Source: Bdellovibrionales bacterium
GTDB lineage: Bacteria; Bdellovibrionota; Bdellovibrionia; Bdellovibrionales; UBA1609
Reading direction: 5' to 3'
Length of the DNA stretch: 64,000 nt
Assembly: GCA_020630675.1 (NCBI GenBank)
Contig: JAHDIR010000001.1
Span: forward strand, 1-64,000
The translations under genes were made by a program, and so were the position numbers. Under the pieces are notes generated by a model that made no database searches, was not told where the DNA came from, and saw nothing but the letters and a program-made list of their open reading frames with translations. Positions 9,906-20,509 of this stretch are shown here, in pieces. Within the stretch, counting starts at the first letter, position 1. Each line of letters begins with the position of its first letter.

Positions 9906-10928
9906 TTATCTATACCGATTCATAATGTTTTTTAAAGAATCAGCTTTAGGTTGAAAGTCTTTTTGGGATGTATGCACGAGTGCTTTGTTTTTTAAAATAT
10001 TTTCTTTGGTCAGTAGGTCTTCGGTTTCAGGGTCGTGATAAATGAGCCCGGTTAAAATAGATTGCTCTTTTTGAGCCGCTTTTACTTTCGACATTGCTGT
10101 CATATAGTTGAGAGGGTCATAATTTTTATCATTAATTTTTGTCAGTTTAAGATAAGAGCCATCATGCATTTTTACCAGTGTACTTTCGCCATCAGAATAA
10201 TCAGCAGTGACTTCTTCAGCTTGAGGAACAAAGCCAATTTCTTGTAAATCTAATTTGTTAGATTTTACGTAATTAAAACTTTTAGTTGAACCTTCATGGT
10301 TAGCGAAGGTTACACAAGGGGAAATAATATCTATAAAAGCTGTGCCTTTGTGGTGAAGTGCCGCAGAAATTAGAGGCACCAATTGTTTTTTATCACCAGA
10401 AAAAGCACGGGCAACAAAACTAGCTCCAGAAGTCATGGCAAGGGCACAAAGATCAACCGACTCAAAGTAGTTAGGAGCTCCGGATTTTACTGTGCTACCT
10501 AGGTCGGCGGTGGCAGAGAATTGACCTTTAGTTAAACCGTAAACCCCATTGTTTTCTACAATATAAACCATGGGTACATTTCGGCGAAGTAAATGAACAA
10601 AGCCACCTAAGCCAATACTCGCGGAGTCACCATCACCAGATATTCCAATAATCTTTAAATCTTTATTGGCAACCTTAGCGCCCGTGGCAACCGGGGCCAT
10701 ACGACCATGTATTGAGTTAAAGCCATGGGCTTGGTTTACAAAATAATTAGTTGTTTTTGAAGAGCAACCGATACCAGAAATTTTAGTGATCAAATGAGGG
10801 GGCGTGTTGGTTTCGTAAAGAGCACTAACTAAGTGTTGAGTGATACTATCATGACCACAACCCACACAAAGAGTGGAGGGGCTTCCTTTGTAAGATTTTT
10901 TTTCAATTCCGAGGGCGTTTTCACTCAT
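9906..10928 (-). CDS. korB: 2-oxoacid:ferredoxin oxidoreductase, beta subunit
   Basis: CVGCGHDSITQHL...GIGCSSKTTNYF...HGRMAPVATGAKVAN...GDGDSASIGLGGF; start at MSENALG (ATG 10928, ATGA overlap with korA) rather than the longer track ORF. Confidence 0.92.
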   Translation of the reverse strand: MSENALGIEKKSYKGSPSTLCVGCGHDSITQHLVSALYETNTPPHLITKISGIGCSSKTTNYFVNQAHGFNSIHGRMAPVATGAKVANKDLKIIGISGDGDSASIGLGGFVHLLRRNVPMVYIVENNGVYGLTKGQFSATADLGSTVKSGAPNYFESVDLCALAMTSGASFVARAFSGDKKQLVPLISAALHHKGTAFIDIISPCVTFANHEGSTKSFNYVKSNKLDLQEIGFVPQAEEVTADYSDGESTLVKMHDGSYLKLTKINDKNYDPLNYMTAMSKVKAAQKEQSILTGLIYHDPETEDLLTKENILKNKALVHTSQKDFQPKADSLKNIMNRYR

Positions 10929-12712
10929 GATGGATCCTTCGACAAATGTGTAAGTATATTTTGGCTCAAATCTTGGGCATCTACTGGTAAGCCATTGAAG
11001 TGGGTAATGGAAGTTAGTGAGTTCCAAAACTGTGGAAATTTTTGTAGGATTAATCGGTGCATTTGTCCATCTCTGTTGACGTCAATCACAAATACCTTTT
11101 TATGATGGGTTAAAAAGTCTTGGACTTGATCATGAAATGGCAAGGCTTTTATTCTTAGATAGTCACAATTGATCTTATGCTCACGTTTTAAAATATTTAG
11201 AGCTTCTAAAGCCGCGGGTTCACTGGAGCCATAACAGAGAATTCCAACGTCGTTTTTATTGTCTTGCACTTGAGGAGCAGGAAGTTGGTTTTTAGCATTT
11301 TCAATTTTAAATTTTAGTCGTTGTAGTAAGGCTTCAAAAACTTCAGGATTTTCACTGTAAGAGGCGTCGGTGTCATGACCTGTTCCTCGTGTAAAGTAGC
11401 CAGCAGAAGCATGGTTAGTGCCAGGCAATGTCCGGTAGCAAACCCCATCTTTGTCAATATCTTCATAGCGCTGAAAAGACTCAAGCTTTTCTAAATCTTC
11501 TTTTTGTAAAACTTTACCTCGTTTCCATGGTTGAAATTGGCACTCTATTTCAGGGCTTATCCATTGGTTCATTCCAAGGTCAAGATCACTGAGAACAATC
11601 ACTAGCGTTTGTAGCTCTTCACTGAGGTTGAGGCTGATCTCTCCCATTTCAAAGCACTCAGCAGGAGTTCCTGGAATCAAAACGATATGTTCTGTGTCGC
11701 CATGGGAAAGGTGGTAGGCCGAGCTAAGATCTCCTTGCATGGTTCTGGTAGGGAGTCCGGTTGATGGGCCAGCTCTTTGAACATCCCAAATAACAGCTGG
11801 AATTTCTGCAAAATAGCTAAGGCCTGCAGCCTCTGCCATTAAGGAGAGCCCAGGGCCTGAAGTGGGAGTAACCGCTCGAGCTCCACTCCATCCAGCTCCA
11901 AGAACCATGGAGATAGCACTAAGTTCGTCTTCGGCTTGTAAGCAAGCAAACTGAGATTGATTTTCATCAGTTGTTAAAAGTGTCTTGGCATATTTTTCGT
12001 ACTGTTCGGCGACGGAACTAGAGGGAGTGATGGGGTACCAAGACATAAAATTGCACCCACCGTATATTAAGCCGAGAGCGCTAGCGGTATTACCATCTAT
12101 TAAAACCTTATCTTTGTTTTTACTTGTGTCGGGCTTAAATAGGTCGACTTTAAAATCAATATTTTCTTTAGCATACTCGTAGCCTGCTAACATAGCTTTT
12201 TGATTATTTTCAACCACCGCCGGTTTGTTAGCAAAACTATCATTAATAACTTGGTGAACGTGATCGACCTCAAGGTCTAAACAGTGACTTAAAACTCCCA
12301 CATATATCATATTAGTTAGAAATTTAACCATATTTGGGGACTTAGAAATTTCACGGGCTAAGTTTTTAAAAGGAACCCCAAAGCTTTGGTGATGAGCTGA
12401 AAATATGGAGTCGTCTATTTTTAAATTAGAATTATAAATAATAACTGAGCCTTTTTTTAAGGTGCTCATATCTTGTTTTAATGTGGATGCATTCATGCTG
12501 ACTAAAAGTTGTTTTTCATTTTCAAAAGAAGTGAATCCCTCTTTATTGATTCGAATGCTATAAGTTGTTGGAAGGCCAGCAATGTTTGAGGGGAAGATAT
12601 TTTTACCTGAAACAGGGTAGCCCTTTCGAAATAAAGATTTTAATAAGATGTTGTTAGCCGATTGGCTTCCGCTTCCGTTGACAGTTGAAATAGTAAAGCT
12701 AAAGTTATTCAC
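10925..12712 (-). CDS. korA: 2-oxoacid:ferredoxin oxidoreductase, fused gamma/alpha subunit
   Basis: MNNFSFTISTVNGSGSQSANNILLKSLFRKGYPV (gamma) then YPITPSSSVAEQYEKYA...TPTSGPGLSLMAEAAGL. Confidence 0.93.
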   Translation of the reverse strand: MNNFSFTISTVNGSGSQSANNILLKSLFRKGYPVSGKNIFPSNIAGLPTTYSIRINKEGFTSFENEKQLLVSMNASTLKQDMSTLKKGSVIIYNSNLKIDDSIFSAHHQSFGVPFKNLAREISKSPNMVKFLTNMIYVGVLSHCLDLEVDHVHQVINDSFANKPAVVENNQKAMLAGYEYAKENIDFKVDLFKPDTSKNKDKVLIDGNTASALGLIYGGCNFMSWYPITPSSSVAEQYEKYAKTLLTTDENQSQFACLQAEDELSAISMVLGAGWSGARAVTPTSGPGLSLMAEAAGLSYFAEIPAVIWDVQRAGPSTGLPTRTMQGDLSSAYHLSHGDTEHIVLIPGTPAECFEMGEISLNLSEELQTLVIVLSDLDLGMNQWISPEIECQFQPWKRGKVLQKEDLEKLESFQRYEDIDKDGVCYRTLPGTNHASAGYFTRGTGHDTDASYSENPEVFEALLQRLKFKIENAKNQLPAPQVQDNKNDVGILCYGSSEPAALEALNILKREHKINCDYLRIKALPFHDQVQDFLTHHKKVFVIDVNRDGQMHRLILQKFPQFWNSLTSITHFNGLPVDAQDLSQNILTHLSKDPS

Positions 12713-12821
12713 TCAAAGACCTCATAGGACGACTTTATTATAGGTTCCATATAGAGCATAAATGAGAAAAGAGAGCAAGCCCCATAGGCTTACAGGACTT
12801 GTCTTTCTTTATAGCCTGAGG

Positions 12822-13565
12822 CTATTCAGCAGAATAAGGTTTGTTATCTTCTTTAAAGGCCTTAGGGTTGATAGTTTTCACCCACTTTTTGTAGTTGGAT
12901 GAGATTTCATCAATATCAGCAGGGGGTTGAACGGGGCCAATATAAAGTTCAATGGTTCCCGCTTTGGGAAATGAGCCTTTAGGCATTAAACGACTGCTAC
13001 CTTCCATATATAAAAATAAAATAGGAGTTTCTGTTTTTTTTGAAAAAATACTAATTCCACGTTTAAATTCTTTGATGTAACCATCTTGGGAACGGGTGCC
13101 TTCGGGGTAAATAATCATCCAGATGCGATCCAAGGCTTTGAGTAATCGAATAATAAGCTTAATTGATTCACTCGACTTTTCTTTACGATCGATAGGAATA
13201 GCGCCAAGGCAATGCTTAGAGAAGAAAGTAAATAAAGTGTTTGAAAACCAGTAATCTTTGGCGGCACCAATATACAAATCTAACCAGTACTTAAAAGGAA
13301 TCGCTGCAGTAATGACTGTTGTGTCAATATGGCTAGTGTGGTTGGAAATAATTAGAAGCCTTGGGTGTTTTTTATAAATTTCTTTAAAGCTTCCATGGGT
13401 TTTAATTCTGACATAAAAACGAAAGATGACTTGCTTCATTAAGAAGCCCCATAGGCAGCGAAACACCCAGCTAGTAAAATCAAAATGTCGAGTAAATAAA
13501 GGAAGATGTTTTAATTCAGCAGGGAGCTTTGTGTACTGTTCATTTTCGTAGTTCCATTTTTTCAT
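12822..13565 (-). CDS. 1-acyl-sn-glycerol-3-phosphate acyltransferase (PlsC family)
   Basis: ISNHTSHIDT (HX4D) and YPEGTRSQDG. Confidence 0.9.
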   Translation of the reverse strand: MKKWNYENEQYTKLPAELKHLPLFTRHFDFTSWVFRCLWGFLMKQVIFRFYVRIKTHGSFKEIYKKHPRLLIISNHTSHIDTTVITAAIPFKYWLDLYIGAAKDYWFSNTLFTFFSKHCLGAIPIDRKEKSSESIKLIIRLLKALDRIWMIIYPEGTRSQDGYIKEFKRGISIFSKKTETPILFLYMEGSSRLMPKGSFPKAGTIELYIGPVQPPADIDEISSNYKKWVKTINPKAFKEDNKPYSAE

Positions 13566-13577
13566 GAATCACAGACC

Positions 13578-14537
13578 TTAAAAGTTCAGGTTTTTGAAAA
13601 ATTCGCTGTCGAGAGCTAAAAAGACATAATATAAAATAGGGGCCACAAAAATAAGTTTGTCAACACGAGCAAGAATATCATCCTTTCCAATAATAAAAAC
13701 ATTACCGCTATCTTTAATACCTAGATCACGACGTATCATACTCATAGTTAAAGTGCCAACTCGACCAAAAATAGAAATTATAATTCCTGCAGATAACCAA
13801 TAAGCTTCAGTGCGAGTGTGTAAGCAGCTTCTCATCGCCCAAGCAACAATAAGAGTTAAACTAAAAGAAGCGATGACCCCTTCTAAACTTAGCCTGGGGG
13901 ATAAATTTTTTAAAGGTTTAAACTTGGCCCACTCTAAATTAACCAGCTTGTAAATGCCATCATTAAACTCAGATAGAATAATTAAATAAAGAGCAGTGTA
14001 TAGGCCTTTTTCAAAATCAAGAATCATGGCAAAGTGAAGAAGCCCCCAGCCAAAAAACAAAAACGACAGAAGTGACAAGCCAATATATTGAATCATATGT
14101 TCGTAAGCATCTGTGATAATAGGTATAAGGCAGATAGTGAGCAAATAAATCATGGGGCTAATATGAACAAGAGGGCTGTCCGGGTTACTATAAACAAGAT
14201 AGCCTTGAATAAAAATGAAAAAATAATTAGTTAAAACAAACAAACTACGATGGTACATGCCTGTCATACGAAAAAATGTTTTTGCACTGTATATGCCCAC
14301 GAGAACAATAGCAGCTAAGGGGAAAGGGGCCGGAGCTCCAGCAATTAAAAACAATAGGGGAGCTACAACAAGCCAGCTTATAAAACTTGCTTTCAAGCTT
14401 TTATACTTGTTTGGGTTTTGTTTACTGACAAAGTAAAAAAATAAATAGGCTAGGGCTAAAAAGCCACAAGCAACAAGAGATGTTCTAATAAATAGGGGTT
14501 GTAACCAAAGGCTGGGTTGCATTATGAGTTTCTCCAT
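13578..14537 (-). CDS. CdsA-like phosphatidate cytidylyltransferase
   Basis: Polytopic; EFNDGIYKLV...KNLSPRLSLEGVIAS...GRVGTLTMSMIRRDLGIKDSGNV...GKDDILARVDKLIF, close to the CdsA signature. Confidence 0.8.
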   Translation of the reverse strand: MEKLIMQPSLWLQPLFIRTSLVACGFLALAYLFFYFVSKQNPNKYKSLKASFISWLVVAPLLFLIAGAPAPFPLAAIVLVGIYSAKTFFRMTGMYHRSLFVLTNYFFIFIQGYLVYSNPDSPLVHISPMIYLLTICLIPIITDAYEHMIQYIGLSLLSFLFFGWGLLHFAMILDFEKGLYTALYLIILSEFNDGIYKLVNLEWAKFKPLKNLSPRLSLEGVIASFSLTLIVAWAMRSCLHTRTEAYWLSAGIIISIFGRVGTLTMSMIRRDLGIKDSGNVFIIGKDDILARVDKLIFVAPILYYVFLALDSEFFKNLNF

Positions 14538-15847
14538 TGGATGTCGTATTCTTTAATTTTTTTATATAAATTAGATCTTGAAACACTAAGCTTTTCACAA
14601 ACAATATCTATATTTTTATGCTTTTGTAAAGATCGTTCAATAATAGACTTTTCAACACGATCAATTTGCTCTTGTAAAGGCAGTTCAGATTGAACATCAA
14701 AGTCAACCGGTTGTGAAAGTATGAGGTAGCTATCAATGTCTTCTTTGCGAATAATAGGTAAGGGAGACAGGTGAACAATTTTTTCACAAGCTCGTTTTAA
14801 TTCCCGAACATTACCAGGCCAAGTGTGTTTTTTTAGCTCTTCAAGAGCCTCTGGCGCCAAGGTTTTAAACGGAGTGATGTCTTTTAAAAAATGACGAACA
14901 AGAGGCTCAATATCTTCAGGGCGCGACTTAAGCGGTGTCAGTTCGATTTTTTTGCCATTAATTCGCCAAAACAGATCATCGCGAAAGGTTCCGTTTTTGA
15001 TCATTTGTTCTAAGTTTTTATTAGTGGCAATAAGAACTCGAACATTTACTTTTTTTGATTCAGAAGCACCGACTCTTCGAATTTCTCCTTCTTGCAAAAA
15101 ACGAAGTAGTTTTACTTGTGCATTTAAATTCAAAGCTTCAATTTCATCAATAAATAAGTCTCCACCATCAGCAGCCTCAATTAAGCCCATCTTATTTTGT
15201 GCCGCTCCGGTAAAAGCACCTTTACTATGACCAAAAAACTCAGATTCAAATAAGTTTTCTGCTACTTCTGCCACATTCACGGCAATGAAAGGAGTGCTTT
15301 CTGAAGTTCTTAAAAGCTGAGCAACAACTTCTTTTCCTGTTCCAGTTTCTCCTTCAATTAAAATAGGGCCAGGTTCATGTTTGAGTTGAGCAATTTTTTT
15401 AGTAAGGGCTAAAAATTTAGTACCTTGACCCACCCATTGTTTGGAGTCAGCGAGGTTTGGCCTTTGACTGGTAGAAATAATAAGAAAATAACTTTCGATT
15501 TGATTAAGAATGGCCTGAATGTATTTTTGACTTAAAGGCTTAGCTATGTAACGGCAGGCCCCCATTTCTAAGGCTAGCTCCATAGTGTTTTGATTCATAT
15601 CTCCTGAGATAGCGAGAACCTCTAAGTTGGGTTGGTGATGTTTTACCTGTTTTACAAGCTCAGCACCATCATGAATATTTAAGTCTCCTGATAAGTGCAT
15701 ATCTATAAAAGCGGCATGATATTTTTTTGTAAAAGAAACCTGATTAGGGTCATTATAGCTAGTCATTTCCCAATTTTCAGGCAGCATTTTTTCTATGGTA
15801 GAAGTCACAACTTCGTCATCATCAACAACAAGTAACTGAAATGGCAT
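14522..15847 (-). CDS. Sigma-54-dependent response regulator (REC-AAA+-Fis)
   Basis: LLVVDDDEVV; GETGTGKEVVAQLL; SKGAFTGA (sigma-54 contact loop); C-terminal HTH VCEKLSVSRSNLYKKIKEY. Confidence 0.95.
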   Translation of the reverse strand: MPFQLLVVDDDEVVTSTIEKMLPENWEMTSYNDPNQVSFTKKYHAAFIDMHLSGDLNIHDGAELVKQVKHHQPNLEVLAISGDMNQNTMELALEMGACRYIAKPLSQKYIQAILNQIESYFLIISTSQRPNLADSKQWVGQGTKFLALTKKIAQLKHEPGPILIEGETGTGKEVVAQLLRTSESTPFIAVNVAEVAENLFESEFFGHSKGAFTGAAQNKMGLIEAADGGDLFIDEIEALNLNAQVKLLRFLQEGEIRRVGASESKKVNVRVLIATNKNLEQMIKNGTFRDDLFWRINGKKIELTPLKSRPEDIEPLVRHFLKDITPFKTLAPEALEELKKHTWPGNVRELKRACEKIVHLSPLPIIRKEDIDSYLILSQPVDFDVQSELPLQEQIDRVEKSIIERSLQKHKNIDIVCEKLSVSRSNLYKKIKEYDIQWRNS

Positions 15848-16035
15848 TGGTATGAATTCCTCAGGGTTTTAGTAAAAATTATACAATGACTTTGAACTTA
15901 GTGGAAAGGGCTTGTCTTGACAATAAACTATTCAAGGTCTGACGTTAATTCTTCAAACTGATGTTTTTCCTGTGTAAAATTTCCATTTTTTTTGTATACT
16001 ACGGCCATTATAAAGTCTTCTTGAGGAGAAATAAG

Positions 16036-17238
16036 TTGAGCCCAATGAAAGTATTATTGTTAGAAGGAATTCACGAAATTGCAGTTGAAAAACTCACCGA
16101 GGCAGGTTTCTCTGTTTCTAGAGAACTAACGGCGTTTTCAGACAAAGAATTAATAGAAAAAACAAGTAATTTTGATGCCATTGGTATTCGCTCTAAAACA
16201 CAGCTTAACCCTAGTTTTTTTGAGAATAATAAAAATATAAAAGCTGTAGGTTGTTTTTGTATTGGCACAAATCAAGTTCATACCGATTTTGCCAACCAAA
16301 TGGCTGTACCTGTTTTTAACGCTCCTTACAGTAACACAAGAAGTGTTGCCGAGCTTGTTATATCTTTACTTGTGAGCTTGTCTCGACAAATTTGTGACCG
16401 TAGTCAAAAAGCTCATGCTGGAGTTTGGGATAAGTCGGCATTAGGTTCCAATGAGGTTCGAGGAAAAACTTTAGGAATTATTGGCTATGGTCATATTGGA
16501 ACTCAGTTAAGTATTCTAGCTGAAGCCTTAGGGCTTAATGTTCAATATTATGATGTCATTAAAAAGCTTCCGTTAGGAAATGCTAATTCTATAAGTGATT
16601 TAAGTCAGCTTTTACAAACCAGTGATTTTGTGAGCTTACATGTTCCTGAAACTGAACAAACAAAAAATATGATGGGGGTCAAAGAACTGAGCTTAATGAA
16701 AAAAGGGAGCTACCTAATTAATGCCAGTCGAGGCAGTGTTGTTGATATTTCTGCCTTAGCACAACTCATTAAAAGTCAGCATATAGCTGGAGCTGCCGTT
16801 GATGTTTATCCAAAAGAACCGAAAAACAATAAAGAAGCTTTTGAAAGTGAATTAAGAGGTTTGAAAAATGTAATTCTCACTCCTCATATTGGAGGAAGTA
16901 CTGAGGAGGCCCAATATAATATAGGTATTGAAGTTGCAACGAGTTTACAGCAATACTTATTACAAGGGCAGTCTGCTGGAGCTGTTAACTTTCCTCAAAT
17001 TGAAGTTCCTGCTGTTAAAGACTGTGCTCGCTTACTAAATATACACAAAAACGTACCTGGTGTTCTAGGAGAAGTGAATGGTATTGTTTCTAAGTTTGGA
17101 GCTAATATATTAAGGCAGTTCTTGTCGACAGACCCTAATTTAGGTTATTTAATTATGGACCTAGATGTAAAAGATATGGAGTCTTTACAACAAGAGGTTG
17201 CACAGTTAAACACCTCTCTAAGAACACGAGTGATTTAA
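16036..17238 (+). CDS. serA: D-3-phosphoglycerate dehydrogenase
   Basis: VGCFCIGTNQVHTDFANQMAVPVFNAPYSNTRSVAELVI, GIIGYGHIGTQLSILAEALG, C-terminal ACT domain; start TTG 16036 or ATG 16045 after gaggag RBS. Confidence 0.95.
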   Translation: MSPMKVLLLEGIHEIAVEKLTEAGFSVSRELTAFSDKELIEKTSNFDAIGIRSKTQLNPSFFENNKNIKAVGCFCIGTNQVHTDFANQMAVPVFNAPYSNTRSVAELVISLLVSLSRQICDRSQKAHAGVWDKSALGSNEVRGKTLGIIGYGHIGTQLSILAEALGLNVQYYDVIKKLPLGNANSISDLSQLLQTSDFVSLHVPETEQTKNMMGVKELSLMKKGSYLINASRGSVVDISALAQLIKSQHIAGAAVDVYPKEPKNNKEAFESELRGLKNVILTPHIGGSTEEAQYNIGIEVATSLQQYLLQGQSAGAVNFPQIEVPAVKDCARLLNIHKNVPGVLGEVNGIVSKFGANILRQFLSTDPNLGYLIMDLDVKDMESLQQEVAQLNTSLRTRVI

Positions 17239-17397
17239 ATACAATGTTTTCTGGGCTTTGGTTTTACTGAAACTTATTTTGGTTTTATTAAATGGGCGAA
17301 TAATCGTTTTAGAAAAAAACTTAGACTGGTCTTTTATCTATAGTTTCAATTTGTAAAGTGTTTAAATAAAAAGACCCTATTATAATAAAGCGTTGAT

Positions 17398-19113
17398 ATG
17401 AATAAGGCCGTGTTGAATTTGTTATTTATCGGTTCTCTGTATGCTTTAGGCTCATCATCATATGGTCAAACTGATACTCGTTCCGTTCAAGATCTAGACA
17501 ATTCAAAACCTGAAAAGCTGGCAACCCTTGTTACATTACCTGCCCAAAAAAACTGGGTTTGTCACCAAGGGCAATGCCAACAAAAAGGTTTAGAAGATAA
17601 CCGTGCAGCCGCCGGTGTTAGTAGTCAGGCTTTATCTACACTTATTTCAGAAGCCTTGCCTGATTCTGTTCCCTCATGCGATGTTACTTCAGCTTCATTA
17701 TCCTCTTCTTTGTCTAATACAGAAAATGACTTATTAAACAAGAAAGAGTTTGTGTCTTGCTCTCTTTCAAAGTCAGATTCTATAGTTGAAAATATTGAAG
17801 AGTACGATGTTCCATTTGATAAATTACCCAATCACTTACAATCTCTGGTTAATAAAGTCTTTCCTCAAAGAGCTCAAAATAAATTTATAGCTGAGAATCG
17901 TTTTCTTAAAGTTTCTGTTCCGATGGCTAAGGTGAACCAACCCCTAAAGTCAGGAGAAAGTTCTTTTCGATTGGGAACTTACAATGACCACTTTAGAGGG
18001 GTTTCAGACATTGTATTATCTGTTGTTGGCCGTGAAAACAGAGGTACAGATGAGTTTCACACAGCTGGTCTAGGTTTTCATTACGCAAAGAATTTATCTT
18101 CTATAGGGAGAGATGACCTTCAAGTATCTTTTGGTTTAGATATGAATTTATATACATTGTATATTCTGCCAGAAAATTTAACGAAAAATACATCAGGCAG
18201 TCAATTGCCGGAAGGGTTTGTACCACTTGATAATAACCAGAAAGAAAAATTTACTTTTGGTAACAAACAACCAGGCAAACCAAGTTCTGGTAATGAAGCG
18301 GCCAGCAAACACTTTAATGACCAGTTGAGCTTTTCGGCGCAAATTCGTCAAGAACTAGAAAAGGGTAAATACAAAAAGTATTCATTTCAGTTGACGGAAA
18401 ATAACTTTGATCATGAGCGCAGACTTGGATTATTAAATGCTCAAGGGCAAGCTCACAATGCTTTGGGAATTAATGAAGGAGATTTAAAGTTAATTAAAAA
18501 CCCACATTTATCGAATCGTAAATTACAGTTGGCAATGGCCAGGGGTGTGACTCGTTGTTTTTCCCTTGGCAATTATGTAGTAGTTTCTAACGGAGAGGTT
18601 TCTTTATCTGGTCAAAGAAATATAGGTGGAAATGAAAAAGATAATTCCATTGGCCTCCAGTTGGGCTTTAAAGGTGGCATAAGTGCATCTAAGTTACTTA
18701 AAGGTGGAACGGAACTAAATTTAGGTTTAAACGCTGAAGTTATATTTCATAACTTGAATTATGGACAAACCTATGGCGTTGACTTAATCAATAACAATAT
18801 TTTTATGCAAGAGCCTGGCTTTGGTCATGGGGCTAAGTTAAGTTTGGGAGCAAAAGCAAGAACCTCAGGTGGGCATCAGTTAGCCTTAGATGTTATTTAC
18901 AAATATGGAATGCTCCCTAATTCAGAGTATTTAAATTTAGTTGATGAAGGAGTTCCGAATATAAACTTGAGTTATCAAAAATACTTTGGCACCGACAGTA
19001 AAGAAAGTGAAATCTTAAGCCCTTATATACCAATTTCTAAGAGAACTTCAGGGGCACCCTCTGCACCTAATTTTGACAAAACTCAAGTTGTTCGGGTTCA
19101 AATCGCTCAGTAA
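17398..19113 (+). CDS. Secreted/outer-membrane protein of unknown function
   Basis: 571 aa ORF with signal peptide, Gly/aromatic-alternating C-terminal half suggestive of a beta-barrel. Confidence 0.75.
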   Translation: MNKAVLNLLFIGSLYALGSSSYGQTDTRSVQDLDNSKPEKLATLVTLPAQKNWVCHQGQCQQKGLEDNRAAAGVSSQALSTLISEALPDSVPSCDVTSASLSSSLSNTENDLLNKKEFVSCSLSKSDSIVENIEEYDVPFDKLPNHLQSLVNKVFPQRAQNKFIAENRFLKVSVPMAKVNQPLKSGESSFRLGTYNDHFRGVSDIVLSVVGRENRGTDEFHTAGLGFHYAKNLSSIGRDDLQVSFGLDMNLYTLYILPENLTKNTSGSQLPEGFVPLDNNQKEKFTFGNKQPGKPSSGNEAASKHFNDQLSFSAQIRQELEKGKYKKYSFQLTENNFDHERRLGLLNAQGQAHNALGINEGDLKLIKNPHLSNRKLQLAMARGVTRCFSLGNYVVVSNGEVSLSGQRNIGGNEKDNSIGLQLGFKGGISASKLLKGGTELNLGLNAEVIFHNLNYGQTYGVDLINNNIFMQEPGFGHGAKLSLGAKARTSGGHQLALDVIYKYGMLPNSEYLNLVDEGVPNINLSYQKYFGTDSKESEILSPYIPISKRTSGAPSAPNFDKTQVVRVQIAQ

Positions 19114-19191
19114 ATATTTTTGGCATATATTTTGGACTATATAACCTTATGAGTTGTTTTATTGACTGAACAAGGCATGGGGAGCATTACA

Positions 19192-20493
19192 GTGTCGAAA
19201 TATCTTACAGTTGTTATTATAGTGGCTATTTGCAGTTTGATCTCTTGTCGTCCTAGCCCACAAGAACCTTTCACTGATCAAGAGTTTCAAGACATTAAAG
19301 AAGTTTTTATAGGTGAGGATAAAATTATTGTGCCTGATAGTTGGGCGGCTTACTTTGGAGGTGACTTTGCTAAAGGGGCTGTTCTGGTTCGTGACAAAAA
19401 GGAAAACTCTGCCGAAGCCATTGACCTTAAAGACTTGATTGGCAGCTTGACGGCCAATTTCGATCACATCCCATTGAGCCAGCAGGAAACTTATCGCAAT
19501 TCTTATGAAAAGGAAATGGATATATTTGATGATATAAGTTTGTATGAGGGAAAAATATACCCCTTAGATCAAAAAAACAATGAACCTCAGTTAAGTTCTG
19601 AAGTATTTTATAGGTTTAATTTACTTAAATACAAAAACTCTCACCTACAAAATTCAAAATTCTTAGAGCAAGAGTTTTATGGGGTGATTGAGCTTCCTAA
19701 TGATCAAGCTCTTCTTATTTTTGGCGATAAAAGGCAGGTTGTTGATTTTGCCTCTGGTAATGATGATATTTTTTATTCAACACCTTTGGTTCATAGCTAC
19801 CAGGCTTTATATACAGATAAGTTTAATCAAAGTTACAGTGGCAAAGGCCTTCTTTTTATTTTAGGTAGTTATATGGTGCAAAGGCTTTGGTTTAATAAAA
19901 CTTTAAATATTAATTTAGAGCTCACAGATCTTGTTTATAAAGGAGCCGAAATTAAATTAGATGGGTTTGTTGCAAGCTCTTTAGATCTTTCAACACAAGA
20001 GTTAAAAAACGAAAAAGAACGTTTTGCAATGAAAAAAGTCAAAAATTTTGGTGACAAAACAGATCGTTTTTCACAAAAATCATTTAGTATGCTCTATACC
20101 AACAGCTCTGACTTTTCGAATTATTTTGGAGAGGCTTTAGGAATCTCTTATATTGGTTTCAACTGTTTTGATGATTTTAAATCTATGTGGGTAAGGCCAT
20201 TCCAGAGAACTTCAACAAATGGCTATGGCCGCTATATATTAGATGCTCATGAGATTTCGCATGTTTTCGGATCTATTCATAATAGTACTGAAGATTACGC
20301 CTTGATGCATTTCGAGCTGCATGAATCAAAAACTCAGTTTCTTTATTTTCCAGAAACAGACAATGTAGAGTTAATGAAAGAGCGTCGCACAACTTCTACG
20401 AAAGGAAAATGTTTGACCTCTCAGAAAAGATCTCACAATATAAATAAACCAAAATTTAATTATAAAAAGAATGTTCCAAAACTAAGCCATTAA
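19192..20493 (+). CDS. Lipoprotein with metzincin-type zinc-protease motif
   Basis: Lipobox region VAICSLISCRPSP; HEISHVFGSIH fits HExxHxxGxxH, followed by YALMHF (Met-turn-like). Start near 19192 (GTG in agtgtcgaaatat) or upstream. Confidence 0.75.
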   Translation: MSKYLTVVIIVAICSLISCRPSPQEPFTDQEFQDIKEVFIGEDKIIVPDSWAAYFGGDFAKGAVLVRDKKENSAEAIDLKDLIGSLTANFDHIPLSQQETYRNSYEKEMDIFDDISLYEGKIYPLDQKNNEPQLSSEVFYRFNLLKYKNSHLQNSKFLEQEFYGVIELPNDQALLIFGDKRQVVDFASGNDDIFYSTPLVHSYQALYTDKFNQSYSGKGLLFILGSYMVQRLWFNKTLNINLELTDLVYKGAEIKLDGFVASSLDLSTQELKNEKERFAMKKVKNFGDKTDRFSQKSFSMLYTNSSDFSNYFGEALGISYIGFNCFDDFKSMWVRPFQRTSTNGYGRYILDAHEISHVFGSIHNSTEDYALMHFELHESKTQFLYFPETDNVELMKERRTTSTKGKCLTSQKRSHNINKPKFNYKKNVPKLSH

Positions 20494-20509
20494 GTTGTAT
20501 TGCTGAGGT

